64,000 nucleotides of DNA from Methylovirgula sp. (GTDB lineage Bacteria; Pseudomonadota; Alphaproteobacteria; Rhizobiales; Beijerinckiaceae), in assembly GCF_037200945.1 (NCBI RefSeq), contig NZ_JBBCGP010000001.1, forward strand, positions 124,001 through 188,000, written 5' to 3'. The notes below the pieces were generated by a model. That model made no database searches. It saw only the letters and a list, made by a program, of their open reading frames with translations, and had not been told where the DNA came from. Shown one piece after another: positions 50,586 through 58,757 of the stretch (position 1 is the stretch's first letter; each line of letters opens with the position of its first letter). Made by a program: the position numbers and the translations under genes.

Positions 50586-51237
50586 CACATCCAGATTGCG
50601 CGTGCCGTTCCTGATGGGACTTGCACTTTCGATTCCGGCGGTTTTCGGGCTTGGCCTCGCGCCGGCCGCCGCCAAGACGATCAAGCTCGTCGCCTTTGGC
50701 GACAGTCTCACGGCCGGGTATTTGTTGCCAGCCGATGCGGCTTTCCCCGTGGTGCTCGAAAAAGCGCTGCGCGGCGCGGGCTATGATGTCCGCATCGCGA
50801 ATGCCGGGGTTTCCGGCGATACGGCCGAGGATGGCCTCGCGCGGCTTGATTGGGCGCTGCAGGCCGGCGCCGATGGTGTCATCCTCGAACTCGGCGCCAA
50901 TGACATGTTGCGCGGTCTTGACCCTGCCCGCACGCGCGCGACGCTCGATACGATCCTCGCCAGGCTCGCCGCCCGGCACATCAAAGTGCTGATGGCCGGC
51001 ATGTTGGCCTCGCCCAGCCTTGGCGCCGAATATGGGCGCACGTTCGATGCCATCTATCCGTCGCTCGCGGCAAAATACAAAGTGCCGCTCTATCCGTTCT
51101 TCTTGCAGGGCGTTACGGGCAATAAAAGCCTGCAACTGAATGACGGGCTTCATCCGAACCACGACGGCGTCCGGAAGATTGTTGCGCAAATGCTGCCACT
51201 CACCGAGAATTTTGTGCGCGCGATTGCGGCGCAATAA
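50557..51237 (+). CDS. tesA: Arylesterase/lysophospholipase TesA-like (GDSL hydrolase)
   Basis: This SGNH-fold esterase with a signal peptide has FGDSLTAGY (block I), GANDMLRG (block III) and DGLHPNHDG (block V, with the catalytic Asp/His). Export is indicated by the hydrophobic segment MGLALSIPAVFGLGLAPAAA. The ATG at 50557 gives 226 residues but overlaps the ATPase start on the other strand; a GTG near 50600 or ATG at 50612 would avoid the overlap. The divergent tesA/YbbA arrangement is common in proteobacteria. Confidence 0.93.
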   Translation: MIAALSSFIITSRLRVPFLMGLALSIPAVFGLGLAPAAAKTIKLVAFGDSLTAGYLLPADAAFPVVLEKALRGAGYDVRIANAGVSGDTAEDGLARLDWALQAGADGVILELGANDMLRGLDPARTRATLDTILARLAARHIKVLMAGMLASPSLGAEYGRTFDAIYPSLAAKYKVPLYPFFLQGVTGNKSLQLNDGLHPNHDGVRKIVAQMLPLTENFVRAIAAQ

Positions 51238-51397
51238 ATTTCGCAGGCTCGATCTTTCTCAAAAAGGGATTCCGGTCCACAATAAATGGGCGAGATCGAT
51301 TCGGGCTTCGTCCTCAAGACGTTGCGCAGGCCGTCTCGCAAGATGATCAGACCATCTCGCGCCTTGCGCGCTTGGGTCGTCACGAGAGGAGGATCCC

Positions 51398-51928
51398 ATG
51401 CCCCGTTTGTTCACGGGCCTCGAGATTCCTTCTGACCTTGCCAGCGATCTCGGGATGCTGCGCGGAGGTATATCCGGCGCCCGTTGGATCGATACCGAAT
51501 TTTATCATCTGACATTGCGCTTCATCGGCGACATCGATTATGCGACCGCGCGCGACGTCTGCGGCACGCTCGAGCAAATCCGCCGGCCTTCTTTCACGGT
51601 GACTCTCGAAAGCCTCGATTCCTTTGGCGGCGGCAAACCCCGCGCCATTGTTGCCAAGGCAAAGCCGGCCGCGCCGCTTGTCGAACTCCAGGCCGAACAA
51701 GAGCGTTTAATGCGGCGCCTCGGCATCCCGCCCGAGCCGCGCAAGTTCACCCCGCATGTCACACTCGCGCGGCTGCGCGATGCGTCCTCGACCGCGGTCG
51801 CCGCGTACCTTGCGACGCGCGGCTTCTTTTCCCGCCGCTTCGAGGCGACACGGTTTGTTCTATTCTCCGCACGGGCGTCGACCGGCGGCGGCCCTTATCT
51901 TGTCGAGGCTGAGTATCCTCTCGGGTAA
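51398..51928 (+). CDS. thpR: RNA 2',3'-cyclic phosphodiesterase
   Basis: This member of the 2H phosphoesterase family opens 2',3'-cyclic phosphates on RNA (formerly 2'-5' RNA ligase). The 176-residue protein has both HxTL motifs, HLTLRFIGD and HVTLARLRD, and the typical start PRLFTGLEIP. GAGAGGAGG lies before the ATG. It is a stand-alone gene. Confidence 0.96.
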   Translation: MPRLFTGLEIPSDLASDLGMLRGGISGARWIDTEFYHLTLRFIGDIDYATARDVCGTLEQIRRPSFTVTLESLDSFGGGKPRAIVAKAKPAAPLVELQAEQERLMRRLGIPPEPRKFTPHVTLARLRDASSTAVAAYLATRGFFSRRFEATRFVLFSARASTGGGPYLVEAEYPLG

Positions 51929-51975
51929 CTGGCGAACGCCAGAAAGCGTCTTATCTAATCTGCGGGAGCCGCGAC

Positions 51976-52251
51976 ATGAGTGCGGGACGCAAGACAGTTT
52001 TGGGCAAGTCACCTTTAGGCAAGACACCTTCCGAAATCGCCCGCCGGCTCGGCAAGCGGCCTAAGCGCGAGTCACCCGGCGCTTGGCGGCGCGAGACCTT
52101 CACGCTGCCTCGTGTCGAAGCGCGCGACAAAGCCCGCGAATGGTTCAGCGCCTTTCCGAAAGCCGCCTACATGACCGAAATCGAGTTCTGGCGCGAACTT
52201 GACGACGGAAAGATCGAATTCACCATCCGCCGCCTGCCCAGCGCAGATTAG
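51976..52251 (+). CDS. Small conserved hypothetical protein
   Basis: The 91-residue protein has a basic N-terminus (GKTPSEIARRLGKRPKRES) and a C-terminal half (TLPRVEARDKAREWFSAFPK; EIEFWRELDDGKIEFTIRRL) that looks folded and alpha/beta. No known domain is recognised. It follows thpR by 47 bp in the same direction and is convergent with the SDR gene 11 bp away. Confidence 0.75.
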   Translation: MSAGRKTVLGKSPLGKTPSEIARRLGKRPKRESPGAWRRETFTLPRVEARDKAREWFSAFPKAAYMTEIEFWRELDDGKIEFTIRRLPSAD

Positions 52252-52262
52252 CTTCAGCGTCC

Positions 52263-53021
52263 CTATGCTTCCGGAATATCCGGCGTCTGCCAGGCGAGAT
52301 GCTGGCCCGAATCGACCGCAATCATCTGGCCGGTCACGCTTTGCGCTTCGACAAGGTAGAGCACGGCATCGGCGATTTCCGCCGGCGCTACGGCGCGTTT
52401 GAGCAACACGCCAGCGACCTCTTTCTCGAAACTGGCATCGCCTTGCGGAATATTCGGCAACACCGGCCCCGGCCCGATCGCGTTGACGCGGATATGGCGT
52501 GGCGCAAAGGCCTGCGCCATCGTCTGCGTCGCCCACCAAAGCCCGGCCTTGGTGACGCTATAGGAGAAAAACTGCGGCGTGGGCCGCCAAACCCGCTGAT
52601 CGACGAGATTGACGATCACCGCCGCTGCGCCGTCCGGCACCTGATCGGCGAAATGCTGCGCCAGCAGCAAGGGCGCGCGCAGATTCACCGCCATGAGCTT
52701 GTCGAACAGAGCGACGTCGATCGCGTCGGCGGAATCATGCTCGAAGATCGAGGCATTGTTGATGAGAACGCTAAGCGGACCGAGCGCGGCCTTGGCCGTT
52801 TCGATGATGCGTGCCGGCTGTGCCGGATCGCTCAATTCAGCAGCGATGACGACGGCCTTATGCCCCTGCGCCTGCAAACGCGCGGCCGCTTCGTCGGCCT
52901 CCGGCCGCGTCGCGTCGCTGGCATGGATGGCGAGATCATAGCCCGCACCCGCAAGACGTTCGGCAATCGCAAGTCCAATTCTGCGGGCAGCGCCCGTTAC
53001 GAGAGCAGCCTTGCGCGCCAT
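52263..53021 (-). CDS. Short-chain dehydrogenase/reductase (FolM/pteridine-reductase-like)
   Basis: The 252-residue Rossmann oxidoreductase has the cofactor motif VTGAARRIGLAIAERL. The Arg after TGxA and the ARRIG pattern resemble pteridine and dihydromonapterin reductases that prefer NADPH. The catalytic Tyr and Lys are in FFSYSVTKAGLW. The start at 53021 is set by GAGGA upstream; the longer reading to 53093 lacks support. The substrate is not determined. Confidence 0.92.
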   Translation of the reverse strand: MARKAALVTGAARRIGLAIAERLAGAGYDLAIHASDATRPEADEAAARLQAQGHKAVVIAAELSDPAQPARIIETAKAALGPLSVLINNASIFEHDSADAIDVALFDKLMAVNLRAPLLLAQHFADQVPDGAAAVIVNLVDQRVWRPTPQFFSYSVTKAGLWWATQTMAQAFAPRHIRVNAIGPGPVLPNIPQGDASFEKEVAGVLLKRAVAPAEIADAVLYLVEAQSVTGQMIAVDSGQHLAWQTPDIPEA

Positions 53022-53258
53022 GATACGTCCTCGATTTGATGCCCGCGCCTGTTTAGGCAATTTCGGCGCGCGAGACGAGAGGTTCCGACGCAAACGTCTT
53101 AATTCCCGTTAATCATAAGTATTCATGGACATTTATAGGCATGGTTAATGAGTTATTATTCAAATATTTTTGTTTTTTACGAAGTCTTTATTTAAGTTTT
53201 AGGTAACCAGCCCATCCTAATCCTCTTCGCCAAGAGTTATTGTGTGAAGAGGTGAGAG

Positions 53259-53927
53259 ATGAGACGGCTGCTTCTGGCGAGCGCATTTTTGGTGGCTGGC
53301 TTTCCGGCGCTGGCTGCCGATCTGCCTCCCTATTCGCCGGCGCCTTATTATGAGCCGGCACCGATCTTCACCTGGACGGGCGCCTATGTCGGTGCCAGTG
53401 CGGCCTTCGGCTTCGGCCGATTCACGCATGATGGCGGCCCCTATTTCGGCGATGCATCCGGTGGTCTCTTCGGCATTCAGGCGGGTTACAACTACCAATC
53501 CGGCCCGCTCGTCGCCGGTATCGAAGGCGACATCAATTTTGGCGGCGTCAGCGGCACGAACAATCCCTTCCCCGGCGCCACCGCGAACGGCAACATCAAC
53601 GCCGAAGGCTCGATCCGCGCCCGCTTCGGCTATGCCTTCAACCACACGATGGTCTACATCACTGGCGGTTATACCGGCGCAAACCTCAAGAGCTCGCTCA
53701 CCGATTTTGGTATCTCACCGAATATCTATGCCAATGAATCGACCTATTTGAACGGCTGGACGATCGGCGCTGGTGTGGAATACGCCATAACGCGGAATGT
53801 CTCCGTCAAGGCCGAATACCTCTACAGCGATTACGGCACTGGCACGCTGTTCAGCGGAACGCCCGATTTCGCGCGTCCCGGCCTCAGCCTTTCAACGCTG
53901 CGCGCCGGTGTGAACTATCACTTCTAG
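53259..53927 (+). CDS. Outer-membrane beta-barrel protein (Omp25/31-type)
   Basis: The 222-residue precursor has a signal peptide (MRRLLLASAFLVAGFPALAA), a short Pro-rich linker and an eight-stranded barrel starting FTWTGAYVGASAAFGFG, ending with aromatic F (GVNYHF) as needed for BAM insertion. The family is abundant in Hyphomicrobiales and interacts with peptidoglycan or host factors in some species. GAGGTGAGAG precedes the ATG and an AT-rich promoter region lies upstream. Its TAG stop is part of the CTAG target of the IS5 element that follows. Confidence 0.95.
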   Translation: MRRLLLASAFLVAGFPALAADLPPYSPAPYYEPAPIFTWTGAYVGASAAFGFGRFTHDGGPYFGDASGGLFGIQAGYNYQSGPLVAGIEGDINFGGVSGTNNPFPGATANGNINAEGSIRARFGYAFNHTMVYITGGYTGANLKSSLTDFGISPNIYANESTYLNGWTIGAGVEYAITRNVSVKAEYLYSDYGTGTLFSGTPDFARPGLSLSTLRAGVNYHF

Positions 53928-55219
53928 CAGGCTGCTGAAAAATTGCGGTGCTTCAGGCGCGGAGAGAGTTGCTGCTGACTTTCCGAGAATGGCTTTGTCG
54001 ATGATGACGGTCGGCGGATGTGGCTGTGATGAGCGACGCCTTAGGTGGCATCATGGTGTCATCTCCTCAATCAATTTCGGTAGTCTGACGAGGTTGTAGG
54101 CTGCGGCGGCGAAGGCGAAGGCGAAGGCCCAGCCCACGCGATCGACGCCGCGAAACTTCGTCTTGCGCTGCCCGGCGATGGTCTTCATCCAACCAAAGGC
54201 CTCCTCGATCCGTTTACGAATGCGCTGGCTCGCCGAATAGGCCTGATGGCGCGTTGTTCGCCGGTCGATGGTTGAACGCCGGCCGCTGATATTTTGCGCG
54301 ATGTGCGGACGCACATTCATGGTTCGCAGTTCATTGACGAAATCGGCCGCGTCATAACCCTTGTCGGCGCCGAGCGTGATGGCTTTTGGCCGATCGGCGC
54401 GCGGCTCGATCATGGCCAGCGCCGCGATGCGTTCGCCATGGCCGTTGGCGGGCGTGAGACAGGCATCGACGATGAGGCCGCAACGGTTCTCCATCAAGGC
54501 GTGGCCGAGGAAAGCGAGTTTTGCTTCCATGCCCGGCCCCTTGCGATAAAGTCGGGCCTCGGGGTCAGTGGTCGAGGCATGTGTCTCGTTCGAGCGCTTC
54601 TCACCCTTGAAATCCGCCTCGGCGTTGCGGCCAGGACCTGACGGCGGCTGATCCCCTGAATCGTCCTTCGGCTTGAAGCTTTTCATCGAGGCCCAAGCCT
54701 CGATCAGCGTGCCATCGACGGAGAAATGATCCGACGAGATCAGCCTTTTGACGCGCGGCTGGGCCAGCACGGCGGCGAGGAACTTCGCGGCGATCGCCCC
54801 ATCGAGCAGACGATCGCGGTTCTTGGAAAACACCGTCGCATCCCACACCGGATCGTCGATGGTGAGCCCGACAAACCAACGAAACAGCAAGTCAGTATCG
54901 AGCCGCTCCATCAACTGGCGTTCCGAGCGAACTGAATAGAAAGCCTGCAACAGCATCGCCCGCAGCAGCCGTTCCGGCGGGATCGACGGACGGCCGACCT
55001 TCGAATAGAGCGCCGCGAAATCCGCCGCCAGGGCTCCGAGCGCCTCGTTGGCGATCGCGCGGATCACTCGCAACGGATGATCACGGCGCACCCGCGCCTC
55101 CAGATCAACATAACTGAAAAGCTGTCCCGAACCTTCGTCACTGCCGCGCATGCTGCTGTCTCCCAACGAAATGGAATCACGATCAGCCCCGCAAAGGAAG
55201 AGGGTTTTTCAGCAGCCTG
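53928..55219 (-). mobile_element. IS5-family insertion sequence, 1292 bp
   Basis: The terminal inverted repeats begin CAGGCTGCTGAAAAA (left) and match the reverse complement of the right end. The flanking 4-bp target repeat is CTAG (53924-53927 and 55220-55223). It carries one intact transposase. The target duplication lies in the overlapping stop codons of the convergent porin and GST genes, so both genes keep a stop. Confidence 0.93.
54051..55166 (-). CDS. IS5-family transposase
   Basis: The 371-residue transposase has an N-terminal DUF772-like domain (LFSYVDLEARVRRDHPLRVI) and a DDE catalytic domain with DHFSVDGTLIEAWASMKSF, ITLGADKGYDAADFVNEL and RKRIEEAFGWMKTIAG (the Glu). The ORF is uninterrupted. 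It differs in sequence from the IS5-family element at 43431, so the two are different elements of one family. Confidence 0.95.
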   Translation of the reverse strand: MGDSSMRGSDEGSGQLFSYVDLEARVRRDHPLRVIRAIANEALGALAADFAALYSKVGRPSIPPERLLRAMLLQAFYSVRSERQLMERLDTDLLFRWFVGLTIDDPVWDATVFSKNRDRLLDGAIAAKFLAAVLAQPRVKRLISSDHFSVDGTLIEAWASMKSFKPKDDSGDQPPSGPGRNAEADFKGEKRSNETHASTTDPEARLYRKGPGMEAKLAFLGHALMENRCGLIVDACLTPANGHGERIAALAMIEPRADRPKAITLGADKGYDAADFVNELRTMNVRPHIAQNISGRRSTIDRRTTRHQAYSASQRIRKRIEEAFGWMKTIAGQRKTKFRGVDRVGWAFAFAFAAAAYNLVRLPKLIEEMTP

Positions 55220-55822
55220 CTAGTCTTTGAGACGTGTCGCCTCGAAGGCTGGCACGTCCGCCGCGAAAGCATCGAGCCACGCGACAAGCGCCGGGTATTC
55301 GCCGCGCCAGGCACCCGCGAAGCGCAGATCGAGATAACCGAGCGCGCAGGCAAGACCGATGTGAGAAATGTCACGAATGCCGGCGGGCGGCGCGGCAGCA
55401 AAGACCGCCAGCGCGCGGGTAATCTTTTGCGCCTGACGCTCCATCCAAGCTTGCGACCAAAGCTCGGCCGGCCGGAACCGCTTTTCGTAGATGATCAGCA
55501 GTGCCGCGTCGTTCATACCATCAGCGAGCGCCGCAGCGCTCAGGACGCGCCAGCGTGCCGCCGACGCGGATGGAATGAGCCGGCCGCCGCCGGCGAGCGC
55601 ATCGAGATATTCGACGATGACGCGGCTATCGTAGAGCTTGCTGCCGTCGTCGAGGATCAGCACGGGAATCTTGCCGAGCGGATTTTGCGTCGGCAGCGAA
55701 TCGTTCGGATCGTTGGTATCGGCGAAAACAACCTCGATCGCATCGTGCAGGCCTAGCAGATCGGCGGCAATCTTCGCCTTCCGTCCGAACGGCGAAGCCG
55801 GCGCCGAACGCAAAATCATCAT
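55220..55822 (-). CDS. Glutathione S-transferase family protein
   Basis: The 200-residue protein has an N-terminal thioredoxin-like domain with the SPFGRK active-site region (RSAPASPFGRKAKIAADLLG), the glutathione-binding NPLGKIPVLILDDG and a DSRVIVEYLD segment, then a helical C-terminal domain. The start at 55822 is favoured by AGGAAG upstream; an in-frame extension to 55882 lacks support. Its TAG stop is shared with the duplicated CTAG of the adjacent IS5 element. Confidence 0.93.
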   Translation of the reverse strand: MMILRSAPASPFGRKAKIAADLLGLHDAIEVVFADTNDPNDSLPTQNPLGKIPVLILDDGSKLYDSRVIVEYLDALAGGGRLIPSASAARWRVLSAAALADGMNDAALLIIYEKRFRPAELWSQAWMERQAQKITRALAVFAAAPPAGIRDISHIGLACALGYLDLRFAGAWRGEYPALVAWLDAFAADVPAFEATRLKD

Positions 55823-55962
55823 CGGTCCACTTCCTTTAATGCCCCTAAAACGCGCAACGGGATACATGCCGGCATGGCACATACCCCGGGGTTAACGTCT
55901 AATAAAGGTTAGACCGCGATGTCCCGCCGCTCTCGCAAGCGGCGGTGCAAAGGGCTGGCGCG

Positions 55963-56175
55963 CTAGACGACGTGCAGGTCGACGGCTTTGGGGCCTTTGC
56001 CCTTCTTGTCCGGCTCGGTCTCAAAACTTACCCGCTGCCCTTCGTTGAGATTCGACAGGCCGGCGCGTTCCACTGCGGTGATATGAAGGAAAATATCAGG
56101 GCCGCCGCCGTCCGGGGTGATGAAGCCAAAGCCCTTGTTCGCATTGAAGAATTTCACAGTTCCCTGCTGCGGCAT
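55963..56175 (-). CDS. Cold-shock domain protein (CspA family)
   Basis: The 70-residue OB-fold RNA chaperone has RNP1 (KGFGFITPD) and RNP2 (DIFLHITAV) and begins MPQQGTVKFFNANKGFGF. GGGAGAG fixes the start at 56175. It would melt mRNA structure in stress or cold. It lies downstream of rlmJ, same direction, 101 bp away. Confidence 0.97.
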   Translation of the reverse strand: MPQQGTVKFFNANKGFGFITPDGGGPDIFLHITAVERAGLSNLNEGQRVSFETEPDKKGKGPKAVDLHVV

Positions 56176-56276
56176 ATTTCTCTCCCTGACTTCCACGTCG
56201 ATGCTTTGACCGACGATTATTTCTTCGCAGCGCCGCAAAAGCCTATTCCCGCACAGTCCGCAAGCCAGCCTTTCGG

Positions 56277-57137
56277 TCAGTGCTTGAGCCATGCGACTTC
56301 GGCGTCGCCCCGATCCATGTTGGCCATGGTTTTGGCAAGATACGGCAAAATCTGCTGCGCTTCTACGGCAAGTGTGAAGGGGGGATTGAGAATTATCAGA
56401 CCGCTGGACACGAGCGGTCCATCCGACCGTGGCACGTCAACCGCGAGCTTCAGATACAGGGCACTCCGAACGCCAAGACTCGCCAACGCCGCTTCGAGGC
56501 CTGACCTGAATCGGGCGACGGCGCCAAGATCTTTGACCGGAAACCAGACGAGATATGTTCCTGTTGGCCACTTCGGCACCCCAAGCGTGAGCGCGGCTTT
56601 GAGATCATCGAATTCCGTTTTTGCTTCGAATGGCGGATCGATCACAACGACGCCGCGGCGCTCGCGCGGTGGAATGAAAGCATTGAGCGCCTGATAGCCA
56701 TCGATCTCGACGATCTTAACCCGGGGGTCGCGGCTGAACGCACGCTGTGTCCTCAAAGACGCAATCACCTCGGGATGTGCGTCGCAAAAAATCATCCGGT
56801 CCTGCGGCCGTAAAAGTTTCAGAGCGAGCGCGGGCGATCCGACATAATGCGGCGGCACATCGGCGAGCAAGGGTGTAGCAATCGCAAGATAGGGCGCAAG
56901 AAGCGCCGCGATGTCGGACGGTGGTGTCGCCTCGAGCAGCCGGCCGATTCCGCCGCGCCATTCCGCCGTCTTCGCCGCGCGCTCATCGGAAAGATCGTAA
57001 AAGCCTTCGCCCGCGTGCGTGTCGACGACGCGAAACGGCGTCTCTTTCAGCGCGAGATAAACCAGAATGCGCGTCAGGATGACGTGCTTAAAGACGTCGG
57101 CGAAATTGCCGGCGTGAAAGGCGTGGCGGTAGTTCAT
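56277..57137 (-). CDS. rlmJ: 23S rRNA (adenine(2030)-N6)-methyltransferase
   Basis: The 286-residue S-adenosylmethionine methyltransferase starts MNYRHAFHAGNFADVFKHV, the RlmJ signature, and has the catalytic VVIDPPFEAKTEFDDL motif. It modifies A2030 of 23S rRNA. It is 10 bp after the RNase T2 gene and may be cotranscribed with it. Confidence 0.97.
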   Translation of the reverse strand: MNYRHAFHAGNFADVFKHVILTRILVYLALKETPFRVVDTHAGEGFYDLSDERAAKTAEWRGGIGRLLEATPPSDIAALLAPYLAIATPLLADVPPHYVGSPALALKLLRPQDRMIFCDAHPEVIASLRTQRAFSRDPRVKIVEIDGYQALNAFIPPRERRGVVVIDPPFEAKTEFDDLKAALTLGVPKWPTGTYLVWFPVKDLGAVARFRSGLEAALASLGVRSALYLKLAVDVPRSDGPLVSSGLIILNPPFTLAVEAQQILPYLAKTMANMDRGDAEVAWLKH

Positions 57138-57147
57138 CCGTGGTCGC

Positions 57148-57987
57148 CTACCGCATCGGCGCGACAGAGATATCCTGCGCCCGACAGGACTGACGCACGA
57201 CCTCCGGACACGGCACGAAGTTGCGCACGTCCTTCGACAGGCAGAAGCGAACCTCCGACAATTCGCCGTTGACGCATTCGATCGACATCATCCCTGGCCG
57301 CAGGCGTGGATTGGCGGTGAAGAACGCGCGTTGAATATCGAGCGGCGCAATTTCCTGCTCGCTCTGCTCATTCTGAAACACGGGCGGGATGACGATCAGA
57401 TCGTGCGCGCGGCGCACATCAGCGAAATAAGCCGTCGGACTTTTGCCGGAACAGGTGCCGTGCTTGCGCCATTCGTAGCGGGCAAGCCCGACGTCGGGAT
57501 AAAGACCCTGTATCGATTGCAGCACGAGCCAGGATGGCGTGACGCCACCGCAATCGGAGGGGAAACCCTGATTGTATTGCGGCCATAAGCCGTGAACGAC
57601 AAAGCCGAGATTGACGCCGTCGTGACATTGGTCGGGCGACTTTTCAGCGCCGCCCAGCGCGCAAAAACCCGGCGACCAGGAAAACGACAGGACATAGAAA
57701 TCGAAATCGCCGGGCGTGCTCGCACCGCTCGGCTGCGGCGCATTGGGGCTCCAGCCGCCGCTGCTGCCACTGCTGTCCGCATTCGTTGCGGGCGTTTCAG
57801 GCGCGGGAGCTTGCGGGGACGGCGCCTCGGGCGCGGGAGCTTGTGGAGATATCTGAGGCGGCGGCAACGGTTTCTTGTCGGCGCAATTGTCGAGAATGCA
57901 GCCGGAGTCCTGCGCGACGCACGCGGAGGATAACAATGCGCAGGTGCCAGCGACGAAGATCGCCGCGAGAAACTGGCCAACGCGCAT
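57148..57987 (-). CDS. Secreted ribonuclease T2 family protein
   Basis: The 279-residue precursor has a signal peptide (VGQFLAAIFVAGTCALLSSA) and a Pro/Ala-rich linker of about 50 residues. The RNase T2 core has both catalytic boxes: FVVHGLWPQYN and YEWRKHGTCSG. It would degrade RNA in the periplasm or outside the cell. Start 57987 leaves 11 bp after the preceding gene's stop; the alternative at 58020 overlaps it and spoils the signal peptide. Confidence 0.93.
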   Translation of the reverse strand: MRVGQFLAAIFVAGTCALLSSACVAQDSGCILDNCADKKPLPPPQISPQAPAPEAPSPQAPAPETPATNADSSGSSGGWSPNAPQPSGASTPGDFDFYVLSFSWSPGFCALGGAEKSPDQCHDGVNLGFVVHGLWPQYNQGFPSDCGGVTPSWLVLQSIQGLYPDVGLARYEWRKHGTCSGKSPTAYFADVRRAHDLIVIPPVFQNEQSEQEIAPLDIQRAFFTANPRLRPGMMSIECVNGELSEVRFCLSKDVRNFVPCPEVVRQSCRAQDISVAPMR

Positions 57988-57998
57988 GCTATCGAAGA

Positions 57999-58478
57999 TC
58001 ACGGCTGCGCGTCGCGGCAATTACCGCCATATGCGTCGTCGCGATCAAATCCGCCGACGCACCATTCGACGTCGTAGCTAAAACCAATAAAGCCCGCGTC
58101 CTCGACGATCGAATAGGAAACGGGACGCACGGACTGATTGTTCAAATAGACCTGCGCCTCACAATAGCGCCGCGGAATATGGTCGAGTCCATCGGGCCGG
58201 AAGCCGGTTTCGCGAACATTGCCGAGGTTCTGGATTTCGAGGCCGGATTTCCAAAATTCAGTCTCACGATCATGAAACAGCGAGCGGATGCGCTCGACAA
58301 CGCCGGGGTCTGCGCAAGTCGGCAAGACGCCCGCATAGGCATCATAGCGCCGCTCGGCCGGAATGATCGGCCGCGCGGAAGCCGTAAAAGGCGCCACACA
58401 GGACGACGCCGCAACAAGCGTGGCCGCGACGCCGAACAGCGCGCGGCGCGCGCGGACGGAAACTTGGATTGCAGCCAT
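57999..58478 (-). CDS. Secreted conserved hypothetical protein
   Basis: The 159-residue precursor has a signal-like hydrophobic segment at residues 15-35 and a mature part with four Cys, including LPTCADP, RYCEAQV, VEWCVGG and GGNCRDA. The pattern is common in Hyphomicrobiales but unnamed. GGAGG lies just before the ATG at 58478. It is the first gene of a unit with RNase T2 and rlmJ. Confidence 0.82.
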   Translation of the reverse strand: MAAIQVSVRARRALFGVAATLVAASSCVAPFTASARPIIPAERRYDAYAGVLPTCADPGVVERIRSLFHDRETEFWKSGLEIQNLGNVRETGFRPDGLDHIPRRYCEAQVYLNNQSVRPVSYSIVEDAGFIGFSYDVEWCVGGFDRDDAYGGNCRDAQP

Positions 58479-58757
58479 TTCGACCTCCGGAACTGAGCCG
58501 GCGGACGATGCTTTGCCGCGTCCGGGGCGTCAAGCGGGCGGGCCCGTCACTTTCGCGGTGTTACCAAAAAACAACGATAAGCTTAAACGTTACATTAAAA
58601 GCACGCGATGTGCATTTCTGCACGCTTTACGCGTGCCCCGGTATGCGAGTTGCGGCATTCGGCTTGACTCGCCCCCCATCGGCGCCAATGCGTCGCGCCT
58701 TGGGTCACCCGCGTGTCGTTTTGAGACGCACCCGTGCCACACTTCGGAACCGCCTGA

